Below are positions 10,201-20,445 of a stretch of DNA of 64,000 bases, piece after piece. Within the stretch, counting starts at the first letter, position 1; each line of letters begins with the position of its first letter. The stretch is from Mesorhabditis belari (Eukaryota > Nematoda > Chromadorea > Rhabditida > Rhabditidae): contig CAUEEP010000170.1 in assembly GCA_958450365.1 (NCBI GenBank), positions 62,001 to 126,000 on the forward strand, in the 5' to 3' direction. Under the pieces are notes generated by a model. The model worked only from the letters and a program-made list of their open reading frames with translations, ran no database searches and was not told the DNA's origin. Made by a program: the position numbers and the translations under genes.

Positions 10201-11905
10201 CGCTCTCGGACTTCGAGAAAGCACAGATCAAAGTATATAAACACGCTGAAAAGAGTAATCGGGAAATTGCTCGACTTGCCACGACAGTTAGCAACTTCTA
10301 AATGAAAATTTACAGAAAGGCTTAGTACAAAGATTTTCTACTAGCTAAAGCTGAATTGCATTGATTTCTCTTAAAAGTTGCGACTGAGTTTTAAAAAAAA
10401 ACTTAAGTGGCTCTATAATTAGTTGAAGCAGTGTAATCCAATCAGAGCAAATCGAGCTAGTCAGCTAGAAAACGTCGTGAAGCCTTGAAACTCTCTATAG
10501 AAGCAATTCAGATTGAAAAGATCATTGATGAAACGAGCAAATCGGTGTCAAGCCAAATAAGTTGTTACAAAGAAATCTTCCCACAATTACATCAAGATCT
10601 CCTCGATAATATCTCCATGTTTGAAAAGGTGAGGTAAAAGGGTGAAAGATTTTTATTCTAACAAAATAATCACAAAAAAATTTCAGAGTCTTTTATCAAA
10701 AATCTCGAATATTAAGAGGGAAAACATTGAGCGCGCTAGAAAAGAAAGTTTCGATTGTCGGTCGGTTAGACATTCATTTCTATTGGATTTTCAAATTTTA
10801 GTAAACTTGGTGACGATTTTGAGCTGATCTCCGAGAAATATCTACCAACTTTACGGGAAATTAACTCAAATTTACTGGTAAAACAATGATAGAGATTTTA
10901 AGGATCAAAAATTAGTTCTCAGGATCTTCTCAATGATCCAAATTTGGGTTTTGTTCAAGTGTCAATCTTTCATGACTCAACTGATCCAAAAATTGAGGTA
11001 ATGCTTTAAATCGCGAGTAGATATTTTGAGTTAAAAATGGAGAAGCTATCTTTGAACTAAAAGCCATTTAAATGCAAATTGCATCTATTAAATGCAAATG
11101 TTCACCTACATCTATTGGGTTGGTGAATTGAAAACTGCCGGCTATTGTCACATGTGACAGTTTGAGCACTTTCTTCAAAAGAAACCCATTTTGGTGTCAA
11201 TGGAAAAGTTGTAGAGAATCAAAAATCAAACTTATATCCAAATTTTCAGAACGATTCAAAAACTGGTTTTCAAGAAATGCCAAATTTACGAGTTTTCACA
11301 AAACTTGCATTTTAAGCGAAACTACTAAGTGTATCTTTTTAGAAATTTGGCTATAAGCCTAATTTTTGATTCTCTACAACTTTTCTACTGACACCAAAAT
11401 GGGTTTCTTTTGAAGAAAGTGCTCAGACTGGGCTGACAGCTGACATCTCCTCCATTTTTGAGTCCCACACTTGTCTCACACACAAACCAAAATCCTACTA
11501 CGAAAGAGGAATCCGCAAATTGCCTGTAAAATGGGCAGAAGTCGTCAATAATAATGGAAATTATTTGGAATGAATTCATGGTTTTATGTTGAATAAATTT
11601 TAGTTCAAAGTCCGGCAGTTTTCAATTCACCAACCCAATAGCTGAATTGATTTATAACTGCATTCAGCTTTACATAAAGTTAAAGTTGATATCTGAAACT
11701 GTTTTTAAAGAGTAATAAATGCTCATAGCATTGCATTTTACCTAAATTTTAAATTCTAACTCTTTAGGAAAAGAGAATGATCGAAGAGCTGGAAGAAGAA
11801 AGCGAAAAAACGATGACAGATCAAGCACTCCAAGCTCCACCACGATCCACTCGACTCAAAATAAAAAAGTGTTCTTTTTTTGATTCATTGAAACAATACT
11901 CATAA
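7293..11905 (+). CDS. TRIM-like protein: double RING, B-box, coiled coil
   Basis: Exons with consistent phases: 7293-7338, 7791-7964, 8008-8109, 8472-8666, 8710-8768, 8809-8853, 8900-8944, 9067-9132, about 10466-10628, 10687-10760, 10802-10877, 10923-10997 and 11768-11905 (TAA). The junction 9132/10466 is unresolved. Motifs in order: a RING-like finger (CPHCNLP, CDVVLCSEC, CTFTNC; the usual His is Val), a second complete C3HC4 RING (CPICQEE, RCNHLICNACF, VCPICQ), a B-box (CCENCEKS, CFDCNEK, ICGSCAFRKHRSH), then charged helical exons likely to form a coiled coil. Such proteins are usually E3 ubiquitin ligases. Introns hold several MITEs. It is tail-to-tail with the Str-like gene, 37 bp apart. 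Confidence 0.75.
9211..9284 (+). pseudogene. tRNA-like sequence, degenerate
   Basis: Contains an A-box-like stretch (AAAGCACAGAGCG), a partial anticodon arm around TCTCTCAATCCGAGG and a good B-box/T-loop (GGGTTCGACCC), followed by a T-run. The acceptor stem does not pair, so this is a tRNA relic or a tRNA-derived repeat, not a working gene. Confidence 0.35.
9682..9870. mobile_element. pogo/Tigger-type MITE
   Basis: About 189 bp starting CAGTCGACTCTCTCTAGAAA and ending with GAGAGAGTCGACT, flanked by TA (9680-9681 and 9871-9872). The interior repeats a TATATAGAG motif. CAGTCGACTCTC-type termini are characteristic of pogo-like Tc1/mariner elements. Non-coding. Confidence 0.8.
9900..10169. mobile_element. 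TACCGTAAATACTG MITE, copy D
   Basis: Same termini, TA edges, internal hairpin (10014-10056) and right subterminal block as the copies at 1501 and 1794. It lies inside the older Tc1-like element, which itself lies in an intron of the TRIM-like gene. Confidence 0.88.
11115..11638. mobile_element. TTGGGTTGGTGAATTG MITE, copy 1
   Basis: A 524 bp element bounded by TTGGGTTGGTGAATTGAAAA and its reverse complement, with TA on each side. Inside is a second, longer foldback: the arms 11163-11218 and 11370-11435 are nearly perfect inverted copies (AAGAAACCCATTTTGGTGTC). Copies 2 and 3 are at 51963 and 53306. It sits in the last intron of the TRIM-like gene. A roughly 65-residue open frame (-) recurs in all copies but lacks recognisable domains. 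Confidence 0.88.
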
Positions 11906-11942
11906 CGTTTTATCAAATTTAATAAAAATTTCAAAATCATTA

Positions 11943-14900
11943 TCAAATTGGTTGAAGCTTTGCTGGTCGGCGTTCATTCGGTGTCTCATCAACGGAACTC
12001 ATTGAAATTCGTGAGAAAGTTTTTTTCCTATTAAAATATTGCTTCAAATTAGTGTTAAATTCTCAAAAATCTCACCAATTTCTGAGTACGGCTTTCCGGT
12101 AGTCACGAATAAAATACGTCATCGAAATCGCATCCAAAAGAGGAAACATCGAGACGGTGATGAAGAAATAATTGCACCTAAACCCGAAATTTCTATTTTA
12201 AAACATTATGATAAGCCTACAACCTTGTCATTATTGTTTTTGTCCTTTTAAACCAACCAGTAACCTATGTAGATCGCGTTGAGAGCACAGAAATGAGCGA
12301 CTAAACATGGGACGACTTCCATCACAAAGGGACAAGCAGTCTATAAAGGAAACTTATGATCGGACAGTGAACTCCGGATAAAATATAAATGTGAAAAATG
12401 CTGCAAATAAATTTAATGCTTTACATCCTCAGTTCCAGTCCGGAATAGTAAAGGCAATTTGGCTCTTGCGTAGTTTCCGGGTATTTTGAAAAAATCCGAT
12501 TATTTTGAACGGGTCGTCATGCTTTGAAGGTCTATAATTTCGTCCAGAGATAATATTATAGTCAACTTTTTATATCATTGTACAGAGGAAATTCCAGGCT
12601 TTCAAATGCTACAAAATAGAGCTTGATTGGATCATCGAGTCCAAGAAAATCAGAACCAACTCTGAACAAATGAGGTCTTTCCAACTCGGGTGTTTTGTCG
12701 CCTGGTTTGTATGGGAAAGAAAAATTCAGTCAAGCTCTATTTTATAGCATTTGAAAGCCTGGAATTTCCTCTGTACAATGATATAAAAAGTTGACTATAA
12801 TATTATTTCTGGACAAAGTTATAGACCTTCAAAGCATGACGACCCGTTCAAAATAATCGGATTTTTTCAAAATACCCGGAAACTACGCAAGAGACGGCAA
12901 TTTTTGTAAGATTGGACTAGAAAGAAAACTAGCCTGGCTTTACTGCAGACCAGGATCTTTTTGTCCTGCTCTTACCTACTGGTTCGGATATTTGGTCCAA
13001 TGTTGGCCTGGCTATCCAATATTGGCTGCTCTCCGCCCACCGACTCAAAGTCTTTTTGTCTCGTTTAGAGGATTTCCAAAAATTGCTTTGAGAGGCGGTT
13101 ATATCCGGAATTCTATAAGCATTTAGACGAGTTCATTGAGCTCATTACTTCTAATCTTTGCTTAAAAACTAGCCATCACACCCTTCTCAAGTTAGACTAC
13201 CGGTTTTCCGTTTGATTGATGGTTTAATCCTCATTTGACGGTTGAATTATTAGGTTGTCGGATTATGAATTGCCGTTTTTATCAAAAAGTAATTTTATTA
13301 TAAAATCAATACAAAAATAATTTAATCTAAAAGGTATTCTCCATCGGTATCTATGACATATCGCTAACGTCCACGCAAAGAATGAATGCCCTTGTTGAAG
13401 AACTCGACCGGCTGTGACTCAAAGAAATTGGCCACCCAAATTTGGACTTCATCGCGGTTTTTGAATTTTTTTTTCGACCAAGGAATGCTGCATCGACCGG
13501 AACAAAGGGTAATCAGATGGCGCAAGGTCTGGGCTATATGGCGGGTGAGGCAGAAGTTCCCAGCCCAATTCACCAATTTTTTTGAGAGTTACTTTTGCGG
13601 TGTGTGGATGCGCGTTGTCATGGAGCAATTTTGTTGACGCTGTTTCCACTCCCTGTCGACGAAGCGATTGATCGACGCGGCTTAATTGTTCTTTGTAGAG
13701 GTCCGCATTAACCGTTTGACCAGAATTTAGCACTTCAAAATGCACCAATCCTTTGCTATTCCACCAAACACATAGCATCACCTTTTTGCCATGGATGTCT
13801 GGTTTTGGAGTCAGTTTTGAGGTTTGTCCAGGGTCCAACCATTGTCGTTTTCTAGTGGTATTATCAAAGGATATCCACTTTTCATCAGACGTGACAATCG
13901 ACTCAAAAAACCACTGTTCTTGGCTTGACGCAAAAGAATTCCGGCCATATTGATTCGCGTTGTTTTGCTCAAATCGCTTAGTTCATGAGGCACCCATTTA
14001 CCGCATTTATTCACCTTACCAATGGCATGCAAGTGGTCAGCAATGGTGGAATGATGACAACCGAACCTCTCAGCAAGTTCTCGTGTCGTTTGGGCAGGAT
14101 CAGAATCGATGGCTGCTTTAAGTTCCTCATCGTCCACAGTTTTGGTCGCCTCTCATGTTCTTTGTCTTCAAGGCTCTCGTCGCCGTCCCGAAAGCGCTGA
14201 AACCAATTGCGACATTGACGTTCGTTGATAACATCTTCTCCGAATGCATTGCTGATAGAGCGATGGGATTCTGCCGCTGTTTTTCTTTGTTTGAAGTCGT
14301 ACAACAAACAAATCCGCATTTTATTTTTGATGTCGTTCATTTCCTAAGACAAATTTATATTAAAAATCTAAGCAAATATAGACGAATAATATATCAATCG
14401 ACGCGGCATAAAACGCTCTTTAATATAGTTAAAAAAGTACCACAAAAATTTATTTGAAAAAAAAAATACAAAGCAAAAAAGACAACGGCAATTCATAATC
14501 CGACAACCTAATAGTTGTCCTTTCTGCTATTGACTGATGTCAGATGTTGAGTGCTTACGTTTTGATTCAAAACAACACTCACAAGAACAATTAAGTGGTA
14601 GACTACATAAAGCATTAATAGATTCATTAGTGTAAAAATCTCGAAGTACGGTAGCTTTTAGAAACTTCTACCTGTGCAATCAAGGCTTGCAAAAGATCCC
14701 GTTGCATCTGTTTCGCTCGATGACTCAACAGACTTGACTTTAAAGCTTTGTGAATTTTGATAGTAAACCAAACCTGAAACTGTTTTATAGGAATATTACT
14801 TGATTTATTATAAGACTGACTCATAAATAGATTTTTTTTAATAACTTACCATCACGAAAAACTTGTAGACGACAAGACTCATCACAACTGTCGTCGAGAG

Positions 14901-16026
14901 TAACTGATATGGCGCGTATTTCCATGCTCCGCTCGACGTGTTATACTGAATGAGCACTGTTTTCTGTTGCCTTTCAATTCAAACCTTGAACAATGGTCCC
15001 AAAAGCGATGCTTTCTCCGAATCGATTTCATAAAGATTGTGAAATTCTTCTTTCAGGTACCACTGAAATTGGTGAAAAGTTAGAAAAGGCTAAGTACTCT
15101 TGGGAATAACTTATAGATTTGACTATAGATTTGACTATAGATTTGACTTGTAGTCTTGACTTGTGTAGTCTTGGCTTGACTTGTAGACACCAACTTGTTT
15201 TTTGTTGTTGTTTGTGACGCCAACAACAACCCTGTTTTTACCCTGTTCGCTCTCAATGCCCACGATTGACTCTCGAAAAACCAAGTCCACAGTGAGAGAT
15301 CAATCAAAATATAAAGAAATAGAAGTGATTGAATCGATTGTCGCTTGAAAAGTGGCATCAAATGAAAGCTAAAAGTGCAAAAATGGACTTTCATATGCTT
15401 TTAACTCACCGACACACAACGATGTAACGATAGAGAAAATGAAAAACGATTAGAATAAGCTGTTTATTGTACAGAATAGACCAGTACAAAAGCATGAGCT
15501 GAAATTTGAATGACTTTTTTGCAGCTATGCTTCCATACTTGTCCAAAGGATTGACTGATATATTTATCCAATGGACTAGCGATGTAAAAGGTAAAAGAAT
15601 AACCGAAAACGTGACAACCCTGAAAGAATTGAATTGATGATATGCAAATTTAGATCACTACCGGCATCAGAATGAGAGTAAAAAGCGGGTAGATTATGTT
15701 GAAAGAAGAAAAAGTCATCATCAGATATTTGTAGCGACCGAACTCTGGGCGACTGAAACAAAAAAAAAATCCGTTTATTATACTAGCTTCAAAACATTTC
15801 TCAGATTCTTTCAAACTACGCAAGAGCCGGCATTTTTTCTAGGATTGGACTAGAAAGAAAACTATCCTGGCTTTACTGCAGAAAACTACTGCAGAAAAGG
15901 ATCTTTTCAATGGTAATTTGTTCACCTATATCTGGCAATCAAATAAATCAATCCGAAATTCGCAAAAATCGATGTAGAACCGAAGGCAAACACCACATAA
16001 TGACTGAAATTCATGTGGCCCAGCAT
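11943..16026 (-). CDS. Str-like serpentine chemoreceptor, TM6 exon not found
   Basis: Eight exons join in phase: 16026-15926, 15752-15662, 15619-15539, 15498-15410, 15368-15242, 15062-14985, 14963-14850 and 14773-14672. Then come 12177-12076 (TM7) and 12027-11943 (TGA). Str-family marks: a TM1 with ANFGLIYLI, SRPEFGRYKYLM before TM2, FHFLYRYIVV at the end of TM3, and MFPLLDAISMTYFIRDYRKA across TM7. The exon ending at 14672 closes in phase 0, but the TM7 exon needs a preceding phase of 2. A TM6 exon is therefore missing between 14671 and 12178, exactly where a mariner and a palindrome lie. It may be a disrupted gene, or one with an exon I could not see. Confidence 0.75.
12205..12464. other. 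Intronic stretch of the Str-like gene
   Basis: No TM6-like exon is visible. A short plus-strand open frame from ATG at about 12307 (MGRLPSQRDKQSIKETYD) ends after some 24 codons and resembles nothing I recognise with confidence. Confidence 0.35.
12465..12892. repeat. Long palindrome, arms about 165 bp
   Basis: The left arm (12472-12637, from CTCTTGCGTAGTTTCCGGGT) is matched in reverse complement by 12729-12892 with few mismatches, separated by about 90 bp. The right flank (12884-12960, with GATTGGACTAGAAAGAAAAC) recurs at 15815-15905 in the same gene, so this is part of a dispersed family. Its transcript could fold into a long hairpin. Confidence 0.92.
13250..14511 (-). mobile_element. Mariner, 1262 bp, frameshifted copy
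   Basis: Bounded by perfect 28 bp inverted repeats beginning TTAGGTTGTCGGATTATGAA, flanked by TA (13248-13249 and 14512-14513). Length and sequence are nearly identical to the plus-strand copy at 40365-41626, implying recent movement. It lies in the Str-like gene, same orientation as the host gene. Confidence 0.95.
13364..14340 (-). pseudogene. Mariner transposase with three frameshifts
   Basis: Starts MNDIKNKMRICLLYDFKQ at 14340. Compared with the 40535-41512 copy there are three single-base changes in homopolymers: one A lost in the run after GAGGCGACC (about 14145), one T lost before GAGTCGATTG (about 13905), and one A gained in the run after GGTCG (about 13473). All catalytic motifs are present but split between frames: SDEK, HDNAHPH and YSPDLAPSDY. 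It also shares the in-frame TAG after GIHSLRGR. A substitution changes PTPKP to LTPKP. Confidence 0.92.
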
Positions 16027-16828
16027 TTTGTTTTGAATAACGGAAAAAAATGAATTTGTGAATCGTAAGAATAAAGTCGTAAGGTTAGTTCGAACAAAAT
16101 GAAGAACTAAAACAGAAATGAACTAAAACAGAAATGAACTAATTTGTCGAGAAGAAAAATTAATGGTCTCTAGGGTATTTCTTATGCGTAAATCATTGAA
16201 CAAAAGATGGTTTACCAGACATTTTATAATTCGAAGAGTTCGCTTCGCATATAGTTTTCCAAAGAAAATCAGAGTCAAATGAAGACGAATTTTTGATTTT
16301 TATGAACATTTTGTATAATACACCAAGGCAGTTCTTTTTTTGACAAAAATCGGAGTCTATTTTTGTATTGATTGAATTATCAATCATTACTCATATCCCG
16401 GAAAGCGTATTCAATGCGTTTTCTCGTTTTTATCCACTTTTTGGGTTCGTTTAATTACTAAACCTTTTTCCTAATCTTATTTAAAATTTGTAAATTTCAT
16501 TAATTCGCAAATTTTCGAACTTAAATGGACAAGAGATTTAAGAGATAATTTACTAGAGTTAGTTCAAAACTGGGTTACTGGGTTGTTTCAAATCCCCGCT
16601 TGAACCCACTAGAAGCCTTATTTGAACCTAACATTGGGCTAATGTTTAAATATTTAAAATTTACTTTCATCAAACATTTGCTTTCACAACTGACTTGCTT
16701 CTATTTCAGAAAGAAGATAGCGAATTTAAACTATTCTGGTCAACATTAAATCCATTCCAAATGGTCATTTGATCAATTTGATTCACTTGTTTTGACTCTT
16801 TCACTTTGAGAAACAAAGTTACAATAAA

Positions 16829-17385
16829 ATGAAGCTGTTCTCCGTTTTATTTCTGATCGTTTTCTTGAGTTTTCCGTCGTAACTAAAATCTCATTGTCAG
16901 ATTTCAAACTTTAGTTGTTTTAGGTTAACGCTATATTCTAGGTTAACGCTATATTGTAACTTTAATTTGAAGTTTCGATTTTGTTTGATTGAAACATTTC
17001 TTTTGTTAAAATGTTAAAATCTCTAATAGTAGTGCAGTCTCTTAGTAGTAATGCACCGCAAGAGGAGGTTGAAACAAAAAAACACTAGTGCGCACTACTA
17101 TTAGAGAAAATACGGTAATTGATTTGAAAGTTTTTGAACTTAAGAGCAGCTTCTAGAGGCTAATTTCGGTCAAAAATTATGAATTTAGCATTTGTTTTTC
17201 TGAAAAACCCAAACAAAAAACGTTTTGAGTCTAAAAAGAGAATCTTAGAAATGTGATGACGTTCTCTACTCAATGTTTTTCACTTTTCCGGTTTTATGCC
17301 CCGATGGAGGACGTTGTGTTCACGAAACATTCAATCGAGAGCATCAAAAAGTTCTTCTCCCCACTAATTTGCTGTTTTCATTGTG
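16829..17385 (+). CDS. Possible small secreted peptide gene
   Basis: ATG at 16829 opens a signal-peptide-like run (MKLFSVLFLIVFLSFPS) that reaches a GTAACT donor and a stop at once. Downstream, about 17251-17385, is a plausible exon after CTTAG with VLCPDGGRCVHETF. The phase of the junction does not close with the donor I chose, so linking the two is a guess. Confidence 0.25.
17030..17116. repeat. Short CTCTAATAGTAGTGCA foldback
   Basis: Two inverted ends, CTCTAATAGTAGTGCA and GCACTACTATTAGAGAAAAT, with about 50 bp between. They share terminal sequence with the repeats at 4290-5720. A minimal MITE. Confidence 0.7.
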
Positions 17386-17519
17386 AAGGCTATTTTTGGA
17401 TTGATGAGTGACTAAATCCGTTTTTTTTTCTTCAAACTTAAAGATTTTATTCTTCTGATAACATTTTATTTTCGGCATAAAGAGAAGTTCAATTTTACTA
17501 GAGCGTCCCTGACTTCACT

Positions 17520-17931
17520 CTCCTATTCCTTTTATCATAAGAACTCACATTCTCTTAGGGTTTCGTCTCTTAGCGTTCAAAACTCCATTGGCATAATTCC
17601 AAAACTTTTTGACTTGTCGATCCTTTCTTTTTCGATCAGTTTAACAATATTTTGATGTTTTAACTGCTTCAAAGCAGTAAGCTCTTTGTGAAACAAATCA
17701 AGTTGTGCTGCATTCATTGAGTTCTGAGTTTTGACTGGCCTGAAAGGTGTCATATTAAAAAGCAGTTTTGTCATATTAAAAAGCAGAAAATTCTCAATTT
17801 CGTCTTCCCAACTTGTAAAATGAGAAACGATGATGTAATAAGAACCGGAGAAGCATGGAAAACAAGTGCCCAATCAGCTCAAAAACATCCCCAGATGTAC
17901 CCTTTCCGATCAAGCGCGTATTGTATTCCAT
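17520..17931 (-). pseudogene. Protein kinase N-lobe fragment
   Basis: ATG at 17931 begins MEYNTRLIGKGTSGDVFELI, a glycine-rich ATP-binding loop. After an inferred intron the exon ending near 17577 has PVKTQNSMN and FHKELTALKQLKHQNIVKLI, the beta3 lysine and alpha-C region, then FGIMPMEF followed by in-frame TGA. If the TGA is read through, TLRDETLREC follows, as expected for a hinge region. No HRD or DFG motif is found, so the catalytic lobe is absent. Best read as a truncated kinase gene, independent of the kinase at 27-29 kb. Confidence 0.6.
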
Positions 17932-18115
17932 GAACTAAAAACTGAGTTAGCTTCTAGAACGCTTCCATAATTTTTAGATAGAAATCGGTGCTGTTTAGTG
18001 TTCTAGAAATTATATTTGAAAAATGGTAGAATATTGATTTGCATTAGAATATACAAAACCTCTAGACTTCTAGGAAAAGACGCTTAAATTCCGAGTTTAT
18101 AAAATTTAAAAGTTT

Positions 18116-19082
18116 ACCTTATTTAACAGAATTTTCTCTTTTCCTTCTTCAGCAAGTGTTTTTGCAGCAAGTTGCTTATGCATTTGAGGAAGTTCGTCTA
18201 AAAACTCTGAAATGAATTCATTATTTTTTTGCGTATTTTCTTCCACACTGTGAGGCCGGTTTTTCCGTGAAAGGATCGCATGAACATAGGTACCCCCACA
18301 AACAGCACATTTCATCTCGTGTGTTTTAGTTCGATTCTTCAAAGCACACAAAGCACACAGCACAAAGTAAACCCCATGACCACACCACAAAATCATTTGG
18401 TTTTCGGTCGTTTATTTCAATAGAATTTGAAAACTTTGAAAACTTTATAAAACGTTAAAAAACGAAACAGATACATATAAATTACGCTAGTAAGTAGAAA
18501 CTTTCGATTGACTTACAATTCATATGGCAATGCGGGCAAACGAGTGGATCCAATGGCTCAATAATAAACACAGTCTTTGAGCATTGAGTTAAATATATTT
18601 TTCTTCAAATATGAAGTTTCCTGAAAATTCTACCTAACAAACTCACTATTGAAATCAGCATATTGTAAATTTTTCAACCTTTGCAAGAATCTAGCCACTT
18701 CCGATTGGAGACAGATTGATGGATGAGTTATTTGAGCTAAAGGTTGTTATCACAAAGCAATCCCAAAAAAGCACCAATTAGAAAAGTTGCATGGAGAAAA
18801 CTTCAGAAACAATCTCCTTTCCCTTCCCAGTCGCATTGATGCTTGCGATTCTTTTTATTCAATGAACTTTCTTTCCTCCAACACTTCACACAAAGTGCTT
18901 TTCCACAAGGCAATCGGTGATTTTGGGTCATTTGCAAGTTTTACGTCTATAAAATTTGCTTTTGTTATATTCAAAAATTAAAGCTGAACAAAGACGGACT
19001 CACAAAGAGAATGGCAATAAAAACAGCTGAGCGATTGTAAAACTTGTGGCTCTAAAGTCTTTGTATAAAGGATTGTGTGCAT
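18116..19082 (-). pseudogene. Double-RING gene, frameshifted paralogue of TRIM-like gene
   Basis: The order of pieces mirrors the gene at 7.3 kb. A first exon from ATG 19082 ends SCFYCHSLC (donor at 19003). Next come NDPKSP and then LPCGKALCVKCW ... HQCDW in a shifted frame (about 18840-18950), PLVCPHCHMNC (about 18500-18570), WCGHGVYFVLCALC and KCAVCGG (18390-18300), and finally FLDELPQMHKQL matching FLRELPEMLKQI of the paralogue. Two one-base shifts (near 18920 and in the A-run at 18389-18392, minus-strand T-run) break the frame. No B-box was found. Either a pseudogene or a gene hit by assembly errors. Confidence 0.55.
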
Positions 19083-19628
19083 AATGGCAATTGTCTTGTT
19101 TTTGCCTACCTAATCATGATTTAGCAAAGGGGAAAGCACCCGCTACCTGTTTTTTGTGCTTTTTCTCAGTTTTTGACATTTTTTTACTTTAATATCTTTC
19201 TTTATAGGTAAACAAAATGGTGGGTAATCAGATGGGTGGGTAATCAGAGAAGTGTTCTGTTTATCATTCGGCATCATTCGGCCAAACAAAATCATTCGGC
19301 TCTGCGGTCATTTATTGAAAACAAAAAAAATCCTAAAAAGTCTTTCTATCTAGAAAATAGATCAAACCAAATTTATGACAAGAAGGCAAGGAAGTTGCAT
19401 AAGAAAATTAAGAAATATTGATTGAAATGAGGAAGAAAGATCACAGATAAAGGAGGAAGCGAGGAAGATCACAGAAATTCAAGGAGGAAGCGGTTTTCCA
19501 TTATTTCTAAAAAATTATTGTGAAAGCTCTTGAAAATTGCGTTTTTTTCATACAAAACTATTTTTTATCTGACTTATTACTAAAATCATGGGTTTGAATT
19601 TCACTAAGCATAAATATAAGAGTTACTA
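19083..19628. other. Intergenic, no gene seen
   Basis: AT-rich sequence with small local duplications (TGGGTAATCAG at 19222 and 19239; CATTCGGC at 19265-19300; GGAGGAAGC at 19452 and 19483). No supported gene. Confidence 0.4.
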
Positions 19629-20172
19629 CAGGGTAACCAAGAGATCTCAAAGCGCCTGAATGTCCCCAGAAGTTACCACAACACACAAAAGGCCTGGCTT
19701 TTAACAAAATATGCAACCCATCTCGAAAAGTTAACTTAAATCTCTTCATTTTTCTGTGCCATTCCTCGAGCCGATTGGTTAGGGTTTAATCTTAGACGAT
19801 CGCGCACTTTCTTGACATTAGCCGGAGTAACCGCTCTTCGTTTTGCACCTCTTCCAGGGCGATCAGAAACTGTGCCCAGAGTTTCATAGCGTTAAATGGT
19901 TCGAGAAACGAGGCTTCTGGGGACATTCAGGCGCTTTGAGATCTCGCTCGCCTGAACAAGCTGCCGCTTGAGCTCAAGGATCGATTGTCGATGTGGAGAC
20001 GCTTTCATGATTCCTGAAAACAATCATACTAATGTATTGAAAGTTAGTAATCATACCATAAAATAAGAAAAATAAAATCTAAAAATCAAAAACCATAAAA
20101 ACAGGTAAGCAAAAAGTGAAATGGGGCTCATAAAATAATACGACGTTGTTGCGGTAATTCTTGGTCACCCTG
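19629..20172 (-). mobile_element. Tc1-like relic, rearranged
   Basis: Ends CAGGGTAACCAAGA and TCTTGGTCACCCTG flanked by TA (19627-19628, 20173-20174). On the minus strand from about 20010, MKASPHRQSILELKRQL, ASEISKRLNVPRSLVSR, a stop, then GRGAKRRAVTPANVKK and RDRLRLNPNQSARGMAQ form the paired helix-turn-helix half of a Tc1 transposase. The catalytic half is absent. A segment of the helix-turn-helix (GAGATCTCAAAGCGCCTGAA) is also present in opposite orientation directly inside the left end (19641-19671), so the element was rearranged. Confidence 0.8.
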
Positions 20173-20445
20173 TATATCCCAAAAAGTCATTAACTTGAAC
20201 AAAATTTCAGCTTTTTTTGAATGTGTGCTGCGCGTGAGAGGGGTACCGATGGGGCAATGGCTATTTAGATATTTTATCCCGCTGGCACAATCACTAATCT
20301 ATTAAAATACTAAATAGAATCAGAGATCATTGGTTCAGTGTTTGCAAAGTCAAAGAAAAAGAATACAAAGTGGGTTTTCGTCTCTTTTTATCACACAAAC
20401 GATCTTTAGAGGAAGAACAAGAGAATCAGAGAGATTCAAAATTAG

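Larger units (their letters stand above)
9420..10470. mobile_element. Tc1-like element with long inverted repeats, nested insertions
   Basis: Inverted arms at about 9465-9572 and 10278-10398 share CTTTAGCTAGTAGAAAATCT and GTTGCTAACCGTCGTGGC in opposite orientation; weaker similarity extends outwards. Between them are two younger MITEs (9682-9870 and 9900-10169) and a transposase start: ATG at 10185 reading MARGKTLSDFEKAQIKVY and then SNREIARLA, typical of the N-terminal helix-turn-helix of Tc1/Tc3-type transposases, stopping near 10302. The catalytic part is gone. A fragment of the right arm recurs inverted at 1439-1500. Confidence 0.7.
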
